DNA of 51,729 nucleotides, from assembly GCA_031261175.1 (NCBI GenBank), contig JAISJW010000011.1, forward strand, positions 1 through 51,729, written 5' to 3'. This DNA is from Lactobacillales bacterium (GTDB lineage: Bacteria > Bacillota > Bacilli > Lactobacillales > Streptococcaceae). Of the stretch, positions 1 to 7,919 are shown in pieces. Under the pieces are notes generated by a model. That model was given only the letters and a program-made list of their open reading frames with translations. It searched no databases and was not told the DNA's origin. The translations under genes and the position numbers were made by a program. Positions within the stretch are counted from its first letter, which is position 1; every line of letters begins with the position of its first letter.

Positions 1-25
1 AGGAGTTTCGAGCCTCGAAACTCCT
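1..25. terminator. Perfect hairpin, probable terminator of an upstream gene
   Basis: An 11-bp perfect inverted repeat (AGGAGTTTCGA / TCGAAACTCCT) around a 3-nt loop at the very edge of the window. Its apex resembles that of the long intergenic hairpins further on (TTTCGAG...CTCGAAA). No U-tract follows on the + strand, and the other flank is outside the window, so a terminator role is only likely. Confidence 0.45.
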
Positions 26-72
26 AAAATCGGCATTTTCGGGAATTTTGGCTTTTTACTTGCCCGCATTTC

Positions 73-101
73 TTTACAAAAACGCCTTTTTTCCTTATAA
101 T
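73..101 (+). promoter_or_regulatory. Consensus promoter placing the start site at the ATG (leaderless)
   Basis: TTTACA at 73-78, a 17-bp spacer and TATAAT at 96-101. The first base of the ATG (108) is the seventh base after the -10 box, where transcription normally begins. The mRNA should therefore start at or within a base or two of the start codon. Confidence 0.6.
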
Positions 102-107
102 AGGGGC

Positions 108-1061
108 ATGGATATTATAGCTCAGTATATTACGCGGATGTTTCTCTCGCTGCCCGACAACGCGGAGACGGCGGTTTTGAAGGAACAGATCCTCGACGAG
201 GCGGCCCTCCGGTTCGCCCAACTGCAAAACGAAGGCAAGTCGCTCGACGAAATTACGGCGCAGATTCTCGACGAAGTGTTCATCAAGGACGAACACATCG
301 AGAAAATCTACGCTCATCGCGCGCGCAGCAATGAAAGTCAGCTGACTGAAAAAGAAGCGATTCGCTATTTAAACAGGACAAATTTGAGCGCGAAATTTTT
401 AGCGTTCGGCACGTTTTTCCTGATTTTAAGTGGCGTTTTTATCGTGCTGTTAGGTCAAGTTTTTTCAAGGATGGACTTTTCGCAAATCGGAACGAGCGGC
501 TTAGGTTTTACTGCGATTGCATCAGTCGTCTGTTACGCAATCGGCTTTACAATTAGGACGTCGACGAGATATTCGATCAAAGAAAAATTCATTTCGCGCC
601 CGCTCGAAAAAGCGGTCCGCAAACGGATGGAACTCTTTCATTCTGCCTATTTAACATATCTATTTCTGGGGATTTTGTTCGCGGCCTACTCGGTAATTCC
701 GATGATTTACGTCCAACTTTTTGCTGGTGACACTTATTATTTGCAGGCGGAGCGGGCGAGCACAATCATAATGATTGTCATCTTAGCGCTTTCGTTCTAC
801 CAAATCGTTTTTTCAAGAATCAAACAAACCGGATACAAATATTTCCTGAGAAACGATTATTACTCAATCACCGATGAACAACCGCAGTATATAAAAGGAA
901 AAAGCAGAACGGCGACAATCGGTAATGTGGTCGCGGTACTTGCCACGTTTTTCTCGACAGTCGCGCTCGGCTACTACGTCGACTGGATCGGGCCGAGCCT
1001 GATTTTCGTGCTATTTGCCGTTATGACGGTTTTGATAAATCAAATTAGTCGCAGATATTAA
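108..1061 (+). CDS. Six-TM membrane protein with a helical N-terminal prefix domain
   Basis: 317-residue integral membrane protein of unknown function. Residues 1-75 form a charged helical domain resembling the permease-prefix/HAAS type of soluble domain found ahead of membrane modules in Firmicutes. It is followed by about six hydrophobic segments in two groups, with a basic cytosolic stretch between the second and third. I chose the ATG at 108 because the -10 box at 96-101 would exclude the in-frame TTG at 48 from the transcript. The start has no usable ribosome-binding site, in line with a leaderless mRNA. It stands alone between a hairpin and the prs promoter. No catalytic motif was recognised; a sensor or an accessory protein of an exporter are possibilities only. 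Confidence 0.7.
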   Translation: MDIIAQYITRMFLSLPDNAETAVLKEQILDEAALRFAQLQNEGKSLDEITAQILDEVFIKDEHIEKIYAHRARSNESQLTEKEAIRYLNRTNLSAKFLAFGTFFLILSGVFIVLLGQVFSRMDFSQIGTSGLGFTAIASVVCYAIGFTIRTSTRYSIKEKFISRPLEKAVRKRMELFHSAYLTYLFLGILFAAYSVIPMIYVQLFAGDTYYLQAERASTIIMIVILALSFYQIVFSRIKQTGYKYFLRNDYYSITDEQPQYIKGKSRTATIGNVVAVLATFFSTVALGYYVDWIGPSLIFVLFAVMTVLINQISRRY

Positions 1062-1148
1062 AGAGTTAAATCTCGCGGCGCAAAAAAAGCGCAAAATATG
1101 GTATAATTATCTACGTTAAAAAATTGAATATTTTAGGAGTTTGTGTGC

Positions 1149-2114
1149 ATGTCAGAAAAATATTTTGACCCGAAATTAAAGGTTTTCGCTCTAAATTCAA
1201 ACAAAGCGTTAGCCGAAAAAATCGCAACTGCTGTAGGCGTTTCGCTGAGCAAATGTGAAGTGAAACAATTCAGCGACGGAGAAATCCAAATCAACATCGA
1301 GGAATCAATCCGTGGCTCGCACGTCTACATCATCCAATCAACTAGCGCCCCCGTCAACGACAATCTGATGGAATTACTCATCATGATTGACGCTTTAAAA
1401 CGGGCAAGTGCGAAGACGATTAACATTGTTTTGCCTTACTACGGCTACGCTCGTCAAGATCGTAAAGCCCGTCCGCGCGAACCAATCACTGCGAAACTTG
1501 TCGCTACAATGCTTGAAACAGCTGGGGCAAGTCGCGTTCTGACACTTGATTTACACGCATCACAAATTCAAGGTTTCTTTGATATCCCTGTGGATCACCT
1601 TGAAGGCGCGCCTTTAATCGCTCGCTACTTCTTAGAAAATAAAATTGTCGGCGATGACGTCGTTGTTGTTTCACCTGACCACGGCGGAGTGAAACGCGCG
1701 CGTAAACTTGCCGAATATCTGAAAGCTCCGATCGCGATCATCGACAAACGTCGTCCGCGCGCGAACGTTGCTGAAGTTATGAACATCATCGGGAACGTGG
1801 ATGGAAAAATTTGCGTGATGATCGATGACATGATCGACACGGCTGGGACGATTACACTTGCCGCAAACGCCCTTAGAGACTCTGGCGCGAAGGAAGTTTA
1901 CGCTTCTTGTACGCACCCAGTGTTGAGCGGTCCTGCGATTGAGCGGATCGAAGAATCAGCGATCAAGAAATTGGTTGTGACGGATTCGATTGCGAACCCG
2001 CGCGTGAACGAATGTGAAAAAATCGACGTGATTAGCGTTGGCGGTTTGATGGGTGACGCGATTAAACGCATCCACGAAAACAAACCAGTTTCACCATTAT
2101 TTGCAGCTAAATAA
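1149..2114 (+). CDS. prs: Ribose-phosphate pyrophosphokinase
   Basis: Makes PRPP from ribose 5-phosphate and ATP, feeding purine, pyrimidine, NAD, histidine and tryptophan synthesis in the cytosol. The 321-residue length fits the class I family. Visible signatures are FSDGE near residue 43, the [15 protein letters not shown] nucleotide loop near residue 100, the SPDHGG segment near 170 and the PRPP-binding loop [10 protein letters not shown] near 225. An AGGAG at 1135-1139 favours ATG 1149 over the in-frame GTG at 1143. The promoter has TATAAT at 1102-1107. The gene is monocistronic, followed by hairpins and a T-run. It carries four copies of the 7-mer (1403, 1526, 1706, 1856). Confidence 0.97.
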   Translation: MSEKYFDPKLKVFALNSNKALAEKIATAVGVSLSKCEVKQFSDGEIQINIEESIRGSHVYIIQSTSAPVNDNLMELLIMIDALKRASAKTINIVLPYYGYARQDRKARPREPITAKLVATMLETAGASRVLTLDLHASQIQGFFDIPVDHLEGAPLIARYFLENKIVGDDVVVVSPDHGGVKRARKLAEYLKAPIAIIDKRRPRANVAEVMNIIGNVDGKICVMIDDMIDTAGTITLAANALRDSGAKEVYASCTHPVLSGPAIERIEESAIKKLVVTDSIANPRVNECEKIDVISVGGLMGDAIKRIHENKPVSPLFAAK

Positions 2115-2117
2115 GAC

Positions 2118-2224
2118 ATATGTTTCTTAGTGATTCACGCGCAGCGTGAGAACTTAGAAACATAGTCCGCAGATTTACGTAGTAAATCTACGTACCTAAA
2201 AAGGCGCCTAGCGTCTTTTTTTTT
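2118..2224 (+). terminator. Hairpin cluster with a T-run after prs
   Basis: Three successive small hairpins: a stem between the repeats TATGTTTCT...AGAAACATA (2118-2164), GATTTA...TAAATC, and a final AAAAAGGCG / CGTCTTTTT stem ending in a nine-T run at 2216-2224. The last is a standard intrinsic terminator for prs. Confidence 0.7.
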
Positions 2225-2248
2225 CAAAAAGTTGAGAATGCGTGGGGA

Positions 2249-2261
2249 TTTGTGGTATAAT
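2249..2261 (+). promoter_or_regulatory. Extended -10 promoter of mecA
   Basis: TTTGTGGTATAAT, with the TATAAT at 2256-2261 and a TTGAGA 18 bp upstream. The same 13-mer stands ahead of metA, asd and tatD in this window. Confidence 0.7.
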
Positions 2262-2300
2262 ATTCCAACGTGAAACTTTTGCTAAAGGAGGTGACACACT

Positions 2301-3197
2301 TTGTATATTGAACAACCAGATCAAAACAATATAAAAATAATAATCGGCGTCGAAGAACTTGCCGTGCGTGATATCAGTATTCCTGATCTTGTGAAGAACA
2401 AGGTCAACGGCGAAGAGTTCTTTCGTGAGCTTTTGACCGAGGCCCAAGCGGCTGACCATTTCTTTGACGGAAGCGTTGTGAGTTTCAAAATGACGCCACT
2501 TCCCGACGAGCTTGAAATCGAGTTTGAGAAGACGGATATCGATCCGCTCGACCTGCGCAAACACCAGATGATGGGCGGCGACGGGCCGATGCCGGAAGCA
2601 CTTGCCAAGCACTTCATGAAGGACGACGAGGCCGAGGAGATTTTCCGCGGGCAAGTCCCGCCGGAGCTGACGGACAAGTTCCACGATTTGATGGGGCAGG
2701 CGCCTGAGAATTTCGAGGGCATCCTGAACGGCGAGTTGATTCCTGATTTGATGGACATGCTTGCGGATCTCGGGATTGAGGCTGGCATCGAGGCTGTGCC
2801 GCAAATTGCCGGGTTCTTCATCGGCGACAAGCGCAAGGCGGGTCGCAAGAAGGCTGTGCCGAACATCAAAATCCCAGGAGCGGGCAAGTCAAACGCACCC
2901 GAACCTAGTCCGGTATTGTATTTTGGCGACATCGAGGACTTGATTTTCGTTGCGAAAAACAAAATCGTGCGTCGCTTCGAGGGCGTAACGGACACGGCGC
3001 TTTACAACCTGAGCGACGGCTATTATTTAACTCTTGATTTCAACGAGGAAGCGAGTGAAGACGTGCGCTTTCAAATCGGGGCAATTCTGCACGAATTCGG
3101 TCACATGGTCGATCTGAAACCGGAATTGTTACCTGAATATGGGACGTTGATTTTCGAGTCGGACGTCTTTGAAAATTTACGAAAAAACTTTAAATAA
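2301..3197 (+). CDS. mecA: MecA adaptor protein (competence regulator), long-linker form
   Basis: Adaptor that hands substrates such as ComK or ComX/SigX, and other clients, to the ClpC(P) protease. The N-terminal 80 residues match the substrate-binding half (start IEQ..., later LEIEFEK). The C-terminal 100 residues match the ClpC-binding half in order: FGDIEDLI, LYNLSDGYYLTLDF, then EYGTLIFESDVFENL close to the end. At 298 residues it is clearly longer than the usual 220-250; the extra length is an acidic, Gly/Pro-rich linker at about 80-195. The start is TTG, set by a near-perfect AAAGGAGGTGA ribosome-binding site 8 nt upstream. An HEFGH string in the C-terminal half looks like a zinc-protease motif but lies within the MecA fold. 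It sits directly before gpsB. Confidence 0.88.
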   Translation: MYIEQPDQNNIKIIIGVEELAVRDISIPDLVKNKVNGEEFFRELLTEAQAADHFFDGSVVSFKMTPLPDELEIEFEKTDIDPLDLRKHQMMGGDGPMPEALAKHFMKDDEAEEIFRGQVPPELTDKFHDLMGQAPENFEGILNGELIPDLMDMLADLGIEAGIEAVPQIAGFFIGDKRKAGRKKAVPNIKIPGAGKSNAPEPSPVLYFGDIEDLIFVAKNKIVRRFEGVTDTALYNLSDGYYLTLDFNEEASEDVRFQIGAILHEFGHMVDLKPELLPEYGTLIFESDVFENLRKNFK

Positions 3198-3218
3198 CAA
3201 ACATATATGGAGATGGAA

Positions 3219-3632
3219 ATGATTAATACTAACTACACACCGAAAATTATTTTACAAAAAGATTTCAAGAAAAAAGCTTTCAAAGGCTATGATCCAGTTG
3301 AAGTTGACGAGTTCCTAGATAACGTAATCAAAGACTACGAAATGATGATGAAACGCATTTCTTCGCTTGAATCTGAAGTTGAAGAAATCGCGAAAGATCA
3401 AGCTAAATCGGCTAGCCCGGTTGCGAAGACAATTGCCGAACGTTTCGGTGGAACACCGAATGACAAAGCAGCTGCTCCGACTCCAGGAACAACTAACTTT
3501 GATATTCTTAAACGCCTTGCGAACCTTGAAAAAGCGGTTTTCGGTGACAAAGTTGCCAAAGCGGTAAAAGAACAAAACACAAAAATTGAAAAGCTTGACG
3601 AAGATACAGCGGGTGCAACTCGTCTCTTCTAA
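3219..3632 (+). CDS. gpsB: GpsB cell-division/cell-wall coordinator (DivIVA family)
   Basis: Small cytosolic, membrane-associated coiled-coil protein that links divisome, elongasome and penicillin-binding proteins. The N-terminal DivIVA-type segment (KDFKKKAFKGYDPVEVDEFL) is followed by a coiled coil, a short Ala/Pro linker and the typical C-terminal trimerisation motif NFDILKRLANLEKAVFG. Length is 137 residues from the chosen start. Three in-frame ATGs are close together (3207, 3213, 3219); the GGAG at 3209-3212 fits ATG 3219 best, and starting there puts the DivIVA segment near the N-terminus. The gene order gpsB-rnpB-rlmL is the classic Bacilli arrangement. Confidence 0.95.
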   Translation: MINTNYTPKIILQKDFKKKAFKGYDPVEVDEFLDNVIKDYEMMMKRISSLESEVEEIAKDQAKSASPVAKTIAERFGGTPNDKAAAPTPGTTNFDILKRLANLEKAVFGDKVAKAVKEQNTKIEKLDEDTAGATRLF

Positions 3633-3660
3633 TTAAAAACTGAATTTTGTATAATCGGAT

Positions 3661-4065
3661 AATTGCGCGTCTCTTTTGAGGCGTGAGGAAAGTCCATGCT
3701 ACCACGCGCTGCGATGCGCGTAGTGTTTGTGCCTGCTGAAACCATAAGGCAGGGTAGCTGGCAATTGCCAGCTAACGGCGGATGAAACACCCTAAGTGAA
3801 AATACGGGCAAGTAATCCCTAAGGTGCCATAGAGACGAGGCTTTGCCGAAAGGCGGGTCAGATGGAACGCGGTAAACCCCTCAAGGTAGCAACCCAAACA
3901 GATAGCTTCACGGCTATCAGGTCGGGGCACTTGCCAAATTAGGAATTGAACGAAATGGCGAGGCACGCTTGCTGATGCAGGCGGGTAGACAGATGATTAT
4001 CGACGGCGGGGCGCCCTTAAACGCTTGGCCTGAACAGAACATGGCTTACAGATTATGCGATATTT
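3661..4065 (+). ncRNA. rnpB: RNase P RNA, type B
   Basis: Catalytic RNA that removes the 5' leaders of tRNA precursors. Diagnostic segments are GAGGAAAGTCCATGCT near 3684, the GAACGCGGTAAACCCC block near 3865, and the AACAGAACATGGCTTACAG 3' segment near 4035. TATAAT at 3650-3655 places the 5' end near 3661, and the 3' end near 4065 pairs weakly with it; both ends are approximate. The location after gpsB is conserved in Bacilli. The RNA contains two copies of the dispersed 7-mer (3807 and 3929), notable for a structured RNA gene. Confidence 0.93.
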
Positions 4066-4075
4066 AAGGATACTT

Positions 4076-4097
4076 AAGAGGGGAAACTCTCTTTTTT
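4076..4097 (+). terminator. Terminator of rnpB
   Basis: AAGAG / CTCTT-type stem around GGGAAA followed by a T-run (to 4097), 20 nt before the rlmL start. It may be leaky, because no separate strong promoter for rlmL is visible. Confidence 0.65.
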
Positions 4098-4116
4098 GCT
4101 ATTAAGCGGGGAAAAA

Positions 4117-5265
4117 ATGAAAACTACAGATTTTAAAATTCGGGCAACTGTCGCGGCAGGTTTAGAAAGCTTGGTCGGCAAGGAACTCAAAGATTTAGGT
4201 ATCGAATACCGCATGGAAAACGGCTACGCTGAATTTTTCGGCGACTTCGAAACGATCGCTCAGTGTAACATTTGGTTGCGGACGGCTGACCGTTTAAAAA
4301 TCGTCGTGGGCGAATTCAAAGCGTTCGAATGGGATGAATTGTTCGAAAAAGTTAAGGCGATCCCGTGGGAAGATTATTTGTCGGCGGACGCTAACTTTCC
4401 GGTGGCTGGTCGCTCGATCAAATCGAAATTATTCAGCACGCCAGATGCGCAACGTTTGACGAAAAAAGCAATTGTTGATCGGTTGCGCGCAGCTTATAAA
4501 TTACCTGAATACCGTCCTTTGCGGGAAAATGGACCTAAGTATTCTTTGGAAGTGGCTTTATTGAAAGACACAGTTAGTTTGTTACTCGATACGACGGGGC
4601 CTTCATTATTCAAACGTGGCTACCGCGTCGAAAAAGGTGGAGCACCACTAAAAGAAAATATGGCGGCAGCGCTCGTAATGCTTACTAATTGGCGCAACGA
4701 TTTACCGTTCTATGATCCGACTTGCGGCTCGGGGACGATTGCGATTGAAGCTGCGATGATCGGTCTTGGTATGGCGCCCGGAAATATGCGCGACTTCGAT
4801 TTCGAATTTTGGACGCAAGTGCCAAAAGGCCTAGTCGACGGGGTTCGCGCGGAAGCCGATGACAAAGTCGACTATGACGCGAAATTAGATATTTTAGCCT
4901 GCGACATCGACCACAAGTTAGTTGAAATTGCCAAGGAAAACGCGCAAAACGCCGGTGTTGCTGACTCAATCGAGTTCAAACAAATGCGCGCCGAAGACTT
5001 CACAACGGACAAAGAGGTCGGCGTAATCCTATCGAACCCGCCTTACGGTGAGCGTTTGAACGAGGTCGACTATGTCCACAAGCTCTACCGCGGAATGGGA
5101 AACGTCTACAAACAACTTCCATATTGGAGCAAATACATCCTCGCGAGCGACGAAGATTTCGAGCACTACTACGGCGCGAAAGCGACGAAGAAACGTAAAC
5201 TCTACAATGGCGCGATGCGCGTCGACCTATACCAATATTGGGGGCAACGCAAACCTCGCGACTAG
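4117..5265 (+). CDS. rlmL: THUMP-domain 23S rRNA methyltransferase (RlmL/YpsC type)
   Basis: SAM-dependent methyltransferase expected to make N2-methylguanosine in 23S rRNA. The N-terminal third (to about residue 150) is a ferredoxin-like/THUMP RNA-binding module. The C-terminal half is a Rossmann methyltransferase with DPTCGSGTIAIEAA as the SAM-binding motif near residue 205 and the catalytic SNPPYGERL motif near 310. Length of 382 residues is normal for the single-methyltransferase Bacilli version. Start: GCGGGG shortly before ATG 4117; an upstream in-frame extension lies inside the rnpB terminator. The 3' end runs into two consecutive long hairpins. Confidence 0.92.
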   Translation: MKTTDFKIRATVAAGLESLVGKELKDLGIEYRMENGYAEFFGDFETIAQCNIWLRTADRLKIVVGEFKAFEWDELFEKVKAIPWEDYLSADANFPVAGRSIKSKLFSTPDAQRLTKKAIVDRLRAAYKLPEYRPLRENGPKYSLEVALLKDTVSLLLDTTGPSLFKRGYRVEKGGAPLKENMAAALVMLTNWRNDLPFYDPTCGSGTIAIEAAMIGLGMAPGNMRDFDFEFWTQVPKGLVDGVRAEADDKVDYDAKLDILACDIDHKLVEIAKENAQNAGVADSIEFKQMRAEDFTTDKEVGVILSNPPYGERLNEVDYVHKLYRGMGNVYKQLPYWSKYILASDEDFEHYYGAKATKKRKLYNGAMRVDLYQYWGQRKPRD

Positions 5266-5270
5266 AAATT

Positions 5271-5336
5271 ATCGGACTTTTCGCGATTTATGCCTTTTTA
5301 TAGGCAAAAAAAGGAAAAAAACGCAAAAAGTCCGAT
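5271..5336. repeat. Long intergenic hairpin, family 2 (ATCGGACTTTTCGCG ends)
   Basis: Imperfect hairpin with arms beginning ATCGGACTTTTCGCG and ending in its near-complement (one base differs and one is missing). The first 15 nt of the arm are identical to the hairpin at 9416-9481, while the middle is different. It follows rlmL and can act as a terminator. Confidence 0.8.
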
Positions 5337-5357
5337 AAATCCAAAATTATATAAAAG

Positions 5358-5433
5358 CCCTAATCGTTTTTAAGCTGTTTTTGGGACAATTCGAACCCTG
5401 AAATGTCCCAAAATCGCCCTAAAAGTGATTAGC
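5358..5433. repeat. Long intergenic hairpin, family 1 (CTAATCG ends)
   Basis: About 76 nt: CCTAATCG...TGATTAGCG ends, a TTTTGGGACA / TGTCCCAAAA inner stem and an ATTCGAACCCTGAAAT apex. Member of the family at 15582, 26673, 27803 and 41228. A small internal bulge lies near the AAGCTG segment, at the same place as in other members. Confidence 0.8.
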
Positions 5434-5521
5434 GAAATTTAACTCGCTCATTTTTAACACAATTTCTGAGAAATCGTCGATTTTTGTGAAGAAAGAGCGA
5501 CCGGGCTTAATTGCCCGCACT

Positions 5522-5593
5522 GTCCTCGTAGTATAATGGATATTACAAGCGCCTCCTAAGCGTTAGATGCAGGTTCAATTCCTGCCGGGGACA
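5522..5593 (+). tRNA. tRNA-Arg, anticodon CCT (reads AGG)
   Basis: Complete 72-nt cloverleaf. The acceptor stem GTCCTCG/CGGGGAC contains one G-U pair. The anticodon stem is AGCGC/GCGTT with loop CTCCTAA (anticodon CCT at loop positions 3-5). The T-arm is GCAGG-TTCAATT-CCTGC and the discriminator is A. The 3' CCA is not encoded. The D-stem is short and contains a mismatch. It is preceded by an AATTGCCCG-containing hairpin and followed at once by the inverted repeat in front of maf. Confidence 0.92.
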
Positions 5594-5755
5594 TAAGGGC
5601 ACCTCTGAAAACTCAGTTTTGCCCAAAACCTTCTGTTTTCCATTTATCTGTGTCAATCTTCGCGTGCCATGAACCACATGGCTCTTGTCGATTTCCTTGA
5701 TAAATGAAAAACATAAAATTTTGTGACAAAAGCAGTTTTGAGAGGTGCCCTTATG
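5593..5755 (+). promoter_or_regulatory. Large inverted-repeat leader covering the maf ribosome-binding site
   Basis: Perfect 14-bp outer arms, ATAAGGGCACCTCT at 5593-5606 and AGAGGTGCCCTTAT at 5741-5754, followed inward by GAAAACT/AGTTTTG and by nested CATTTATC/GATAAATG and GCCATG/CATGGC stems. The second outer arm contains the maf ribosome-binding site (GAGGTG) and the first two bases of its ATG. In the folded RNA the start would be sealed. Whether this is a regulatory leader, a terminator for the tRNA or a mobile palindrome is not known. Confidence 0.6.
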
Positions 5756-6343
5756 AAAATCATTTTAGCATCCAAATCACCAGCGAGGGCCCGCGTCCTG
5801 ACGCTAGCTGGGATCGCGTTTGAAACGAGCGTTTCAAACTTCGATGAGCAGACCTTCTTGGCAAGTATCGGCGACCTATCGTTCGCCGAACAGGTCCGCC
5901 TTTTGGCAATCGAAAAAGCGCGCGTTGTAGCGACTGAATTCCCGGACGACTTTGTTATTGCGTGCGATTCATCCTTCGAATTTGAAGGCGAATTGTTAGG
6001 GAAGCCGAAAACGGTTGAGCGGGCGAGGGCGACAATCGAACGATATAGCGGTCGAACTGGCGAACTGCACACTGGACATGCGTTGATATATAAAGGTGAA
6101 GTGCGTTCGATGACGAAAACGTCATTTATCGAATTCGCGGAATTTTCGGAGAGCGAACTTGAAGCTTATTTAGCGACGGGCGAATCTCTTGAAGTAGCAG
6201 GAGGATTCACAATCGACGGATACGGCGGTTGCTTCATCAAATCAATCACGGGCGACTATCAAAATATCGTCGGTATTTCGTTAATTGCTTTGAACGATCT
6301 TTTAAAAGAATTCGGGCGCGACATCACTGAATTTTGGAAATAA
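5753..6343 (+). CDS. maf: Maf-family nucleoside triphosphate pyrophosphatase
   Basis: House-cleaning enzyme expected to hydrolyse non-canonical or methylated NTPs to NMP and pyrophosphate. The 196-residue protein has the P-loop-like LASKSPARARVL start, an internal NFDE, the catalytic Asp in IACDSSFEFEG (most Bacilli have ADT there), GKP near residue 84, GRTGELHTGH near 103 and the late TIDGYGG segment. The SPAR, CDS and LHTGH wording is closer, from memory, to actinobacterial Maf proteins than to B. subtilis Maf. Start ATG 5753 follows GAGGTG; an upstream in-frame extension would cross the inverted-repeat leader. Followed by a terminator at 6349-6375. Confidence 0.85.
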   Translation: MKIILASKSPARARVLTLAGIAFETSVSNFDEQTFLASIGDLSFAEQVRLLAIEKARVVATEFPDDFVIACDSSFEFEGELLGKPKTVERARATIERYSGRTGELHTGHALIYKGEVRSMTKTSFIEFAEFSESELEAYLATGESLEVAGGFTIDGYGGCFIKSITGDYQNIVGISLIALNDLLKEFGRDITEFWK

Positions 6344-6348
6344 TTAAG

Positions 6349-6375
6349 ACTAGCCATTCGTTTGGCTAGTTTTTT
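6349..6375 (+). terminator. Terminator of maf
   Basis: ACTAGCCA / TTGGCTAGT stem with a TTCG-containing loop and a T-run. Confidence 0.85.
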
Positions 6376-6477
6376 AATACCACTTAGAACACCGGGTTTA
6401 CCACTTGGGAAAACCGCCTAAAAATGCCAAAAATCTGTGCTATAATTTCCTTAGTTTGAATTTAAGGGAGAAAAATT

Positions 6478-7845
6478 ATGATCGATAACGCAATCACGGA
6501 AAACGAAAAATTAGCAGTAGACAAGGGACTTCAAAAGAAATCCAACCACCAAATCAAACTCGTCGTCATCTCTGATTTAATCAGCGGACTCGGATCGGGC
6601 GCGTGGTCGTTTGCGATGGGCTTGATGCTTCTGAAATTAACCGGCAGCGCCCTCGGTTTCGGCATGACCCAAATCATCGGTCCAATCGTGTCGCTCTTCC
6701 TTTTTCCGTTCGTCGGAAAAATCGTCGATACTTATAACCACAAAAAAATCCTAATCATCGGGCAAATCGCAAGCATCACAGCGGTCGCAGCGTTTATGTT
6801 GCTATTCAATGCAAGCAAACCGATGTGGACGCTCGGCATCACAATCGCGATGATCACCATCCTCAAAGTCGCTGACCAATTCGTCTTCGTCGCCTACGGC
6901 GCCTCGGTTCCGCACGTTGTCTTAAGCAACGACATCCAAAAAATGCGCGGATATCAACAATCCGTCCAAACGGTCGGCGGCGTCTTGTCGCCAATCGTCG
7001 GTGCCGCCATCTACGGCCTCGTCGACTTCCGCGTCTTCGCCGGCATCGAAATCGCAACCGAAATCGCCGTCCTCATCTTCATCCTCGCCATCAACTTCTA
7101 TCTCGTCGGCGGCGCGTACAAGCCGATGAAAGAACGCCTTGCGGCGAAAAATCTTTCGGCAAGTGAACCCCCGAAAAGCGTGGCAACTGATGACACCAAT
7201 GTGAGTATGATGGCTGCTATAAAATGGATTTTCAGACAGCCTGCGGTTGTCTTTGTGATGATATTCTCGTTCTTCATTAATTTTATTTTTGCCGGATTCA
7301 ACGTTGGAGTAGGGGTGACAATGATGAATGTCCTTCACGCATCGAGCTTCCAATATAGCCTATCTGAAGCGATTTTATTTATCGGAATGCTCGCTTCAAG
7401 TTTAATAATCGCAAGAATGAAAGACTTTAAATCGCCAATAGTTGTTAGCGTTGTCGCAGTTTTGATCATGTCGGGGGCATTGATGATTTACGGAATCGGG
7501 GCAATTGACGGACTGAACAAGACACTTGCCATCGGTCTGTTTTATATTGCTTCGACAATCGTCGGAATGTTACTTAGTTTCGCGAACACGCCAATCGGCG
7601 TGTGGTTCGCCAAAAACATGCCAAGCCACATGATGGGCCGGTTGAACTCGATTTTTATGGTTTCAGCTTCTTGCCTAACGCCGCTCGGTGTGGTGCTGTA
7701 CAGCCTGATGTTCGATGCGCACTTCTCAGCGGTCGCGATTTTCGTCGCCTCGGGAGCGGCGGGACTTGCCTTTCTTGTGGGTCTGACGGCAATTACCGTC
7801 TTTAAATTTAAGGTCGATATTAAAAATCTAAAACTTGTTGAATAG
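6478..7845 (+). CDS. MFS transporter
   Basis: 455-residue polytopic membrane protein with about 12 hydrophobic segments and a longer hydrophilic loop near residues 210-250. The loop between TM2 and TM3 carries the MFS motif-A-like GKIVDTYNHKKIL near residue 80. This looks like the MFS_3 (enterobactin-exporter-like) branch. The substrate cannot be read from sequence; drug or peptide/siderophore efflux are the usual guesses. The promoter is an extended -10 (TGTGCTATAAT, TATAAT at 6441-6446), and the ribosome-binding site AAGGGAG precedes ATG 6478. Between 6850 and 7100 the coding strand is unusually rich in C and in GTC/ATC codons compared with its flanks. Confidence 0.85.
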   Translation: MIDNAITENEKLAVDKGLQKKSNHQIKLVVISDLISGLGSGAWSFAMGLMLLKLTGSALGFGMTQIIGPIVSLFLFPFVGKIVDTYNHKKILIIGQIASITAVAAFMLLFNASKPMWTLGITIAMITILKVADQFVFVAYGASVPHVVLSNDIQKMRGYQQSVQTVGGVLSPIVGAAIYGLVDFRVFAGIEIATEIAVLIFILAINFYLVGGAYKPMKERLAAKNLSASEPPKSVATDDTNVSMMAAIKWIFRQPAVVFVMIFSFFINFIFAGFNVGVGVTMMNVLHASSFQYSLSEAILFIGMLASSLIIARMKDFKSPIVVSVVAVLIMSGALMIYGIGAIDGLNKTLAIGLFYIASTIVGMLLSFANTPIGVWFAKNMPSHMMGRLNSIFMVSASCLTPLGVVLYSLMFDAHFSAVAIFVASGAAGLAFLVGLTAITVFKFKVDIKNLKLVE

Positions 7846-7919
7846 GGGAAAAACCTTGAAAAATCGCGCGTTTTCATATATAATTGAAAAGCATTAAATT
7901 TTAAATGGAGGCTAACGAA

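Noticed and set aside
2301..3197. HEFGH string in the 2301 gene as a zinc metalloprotease motif
   Set aside because: It lies in the C-terminal domain of MecA, whose flanking segments match the adaptor family. No third metal ligand or protease context is present.
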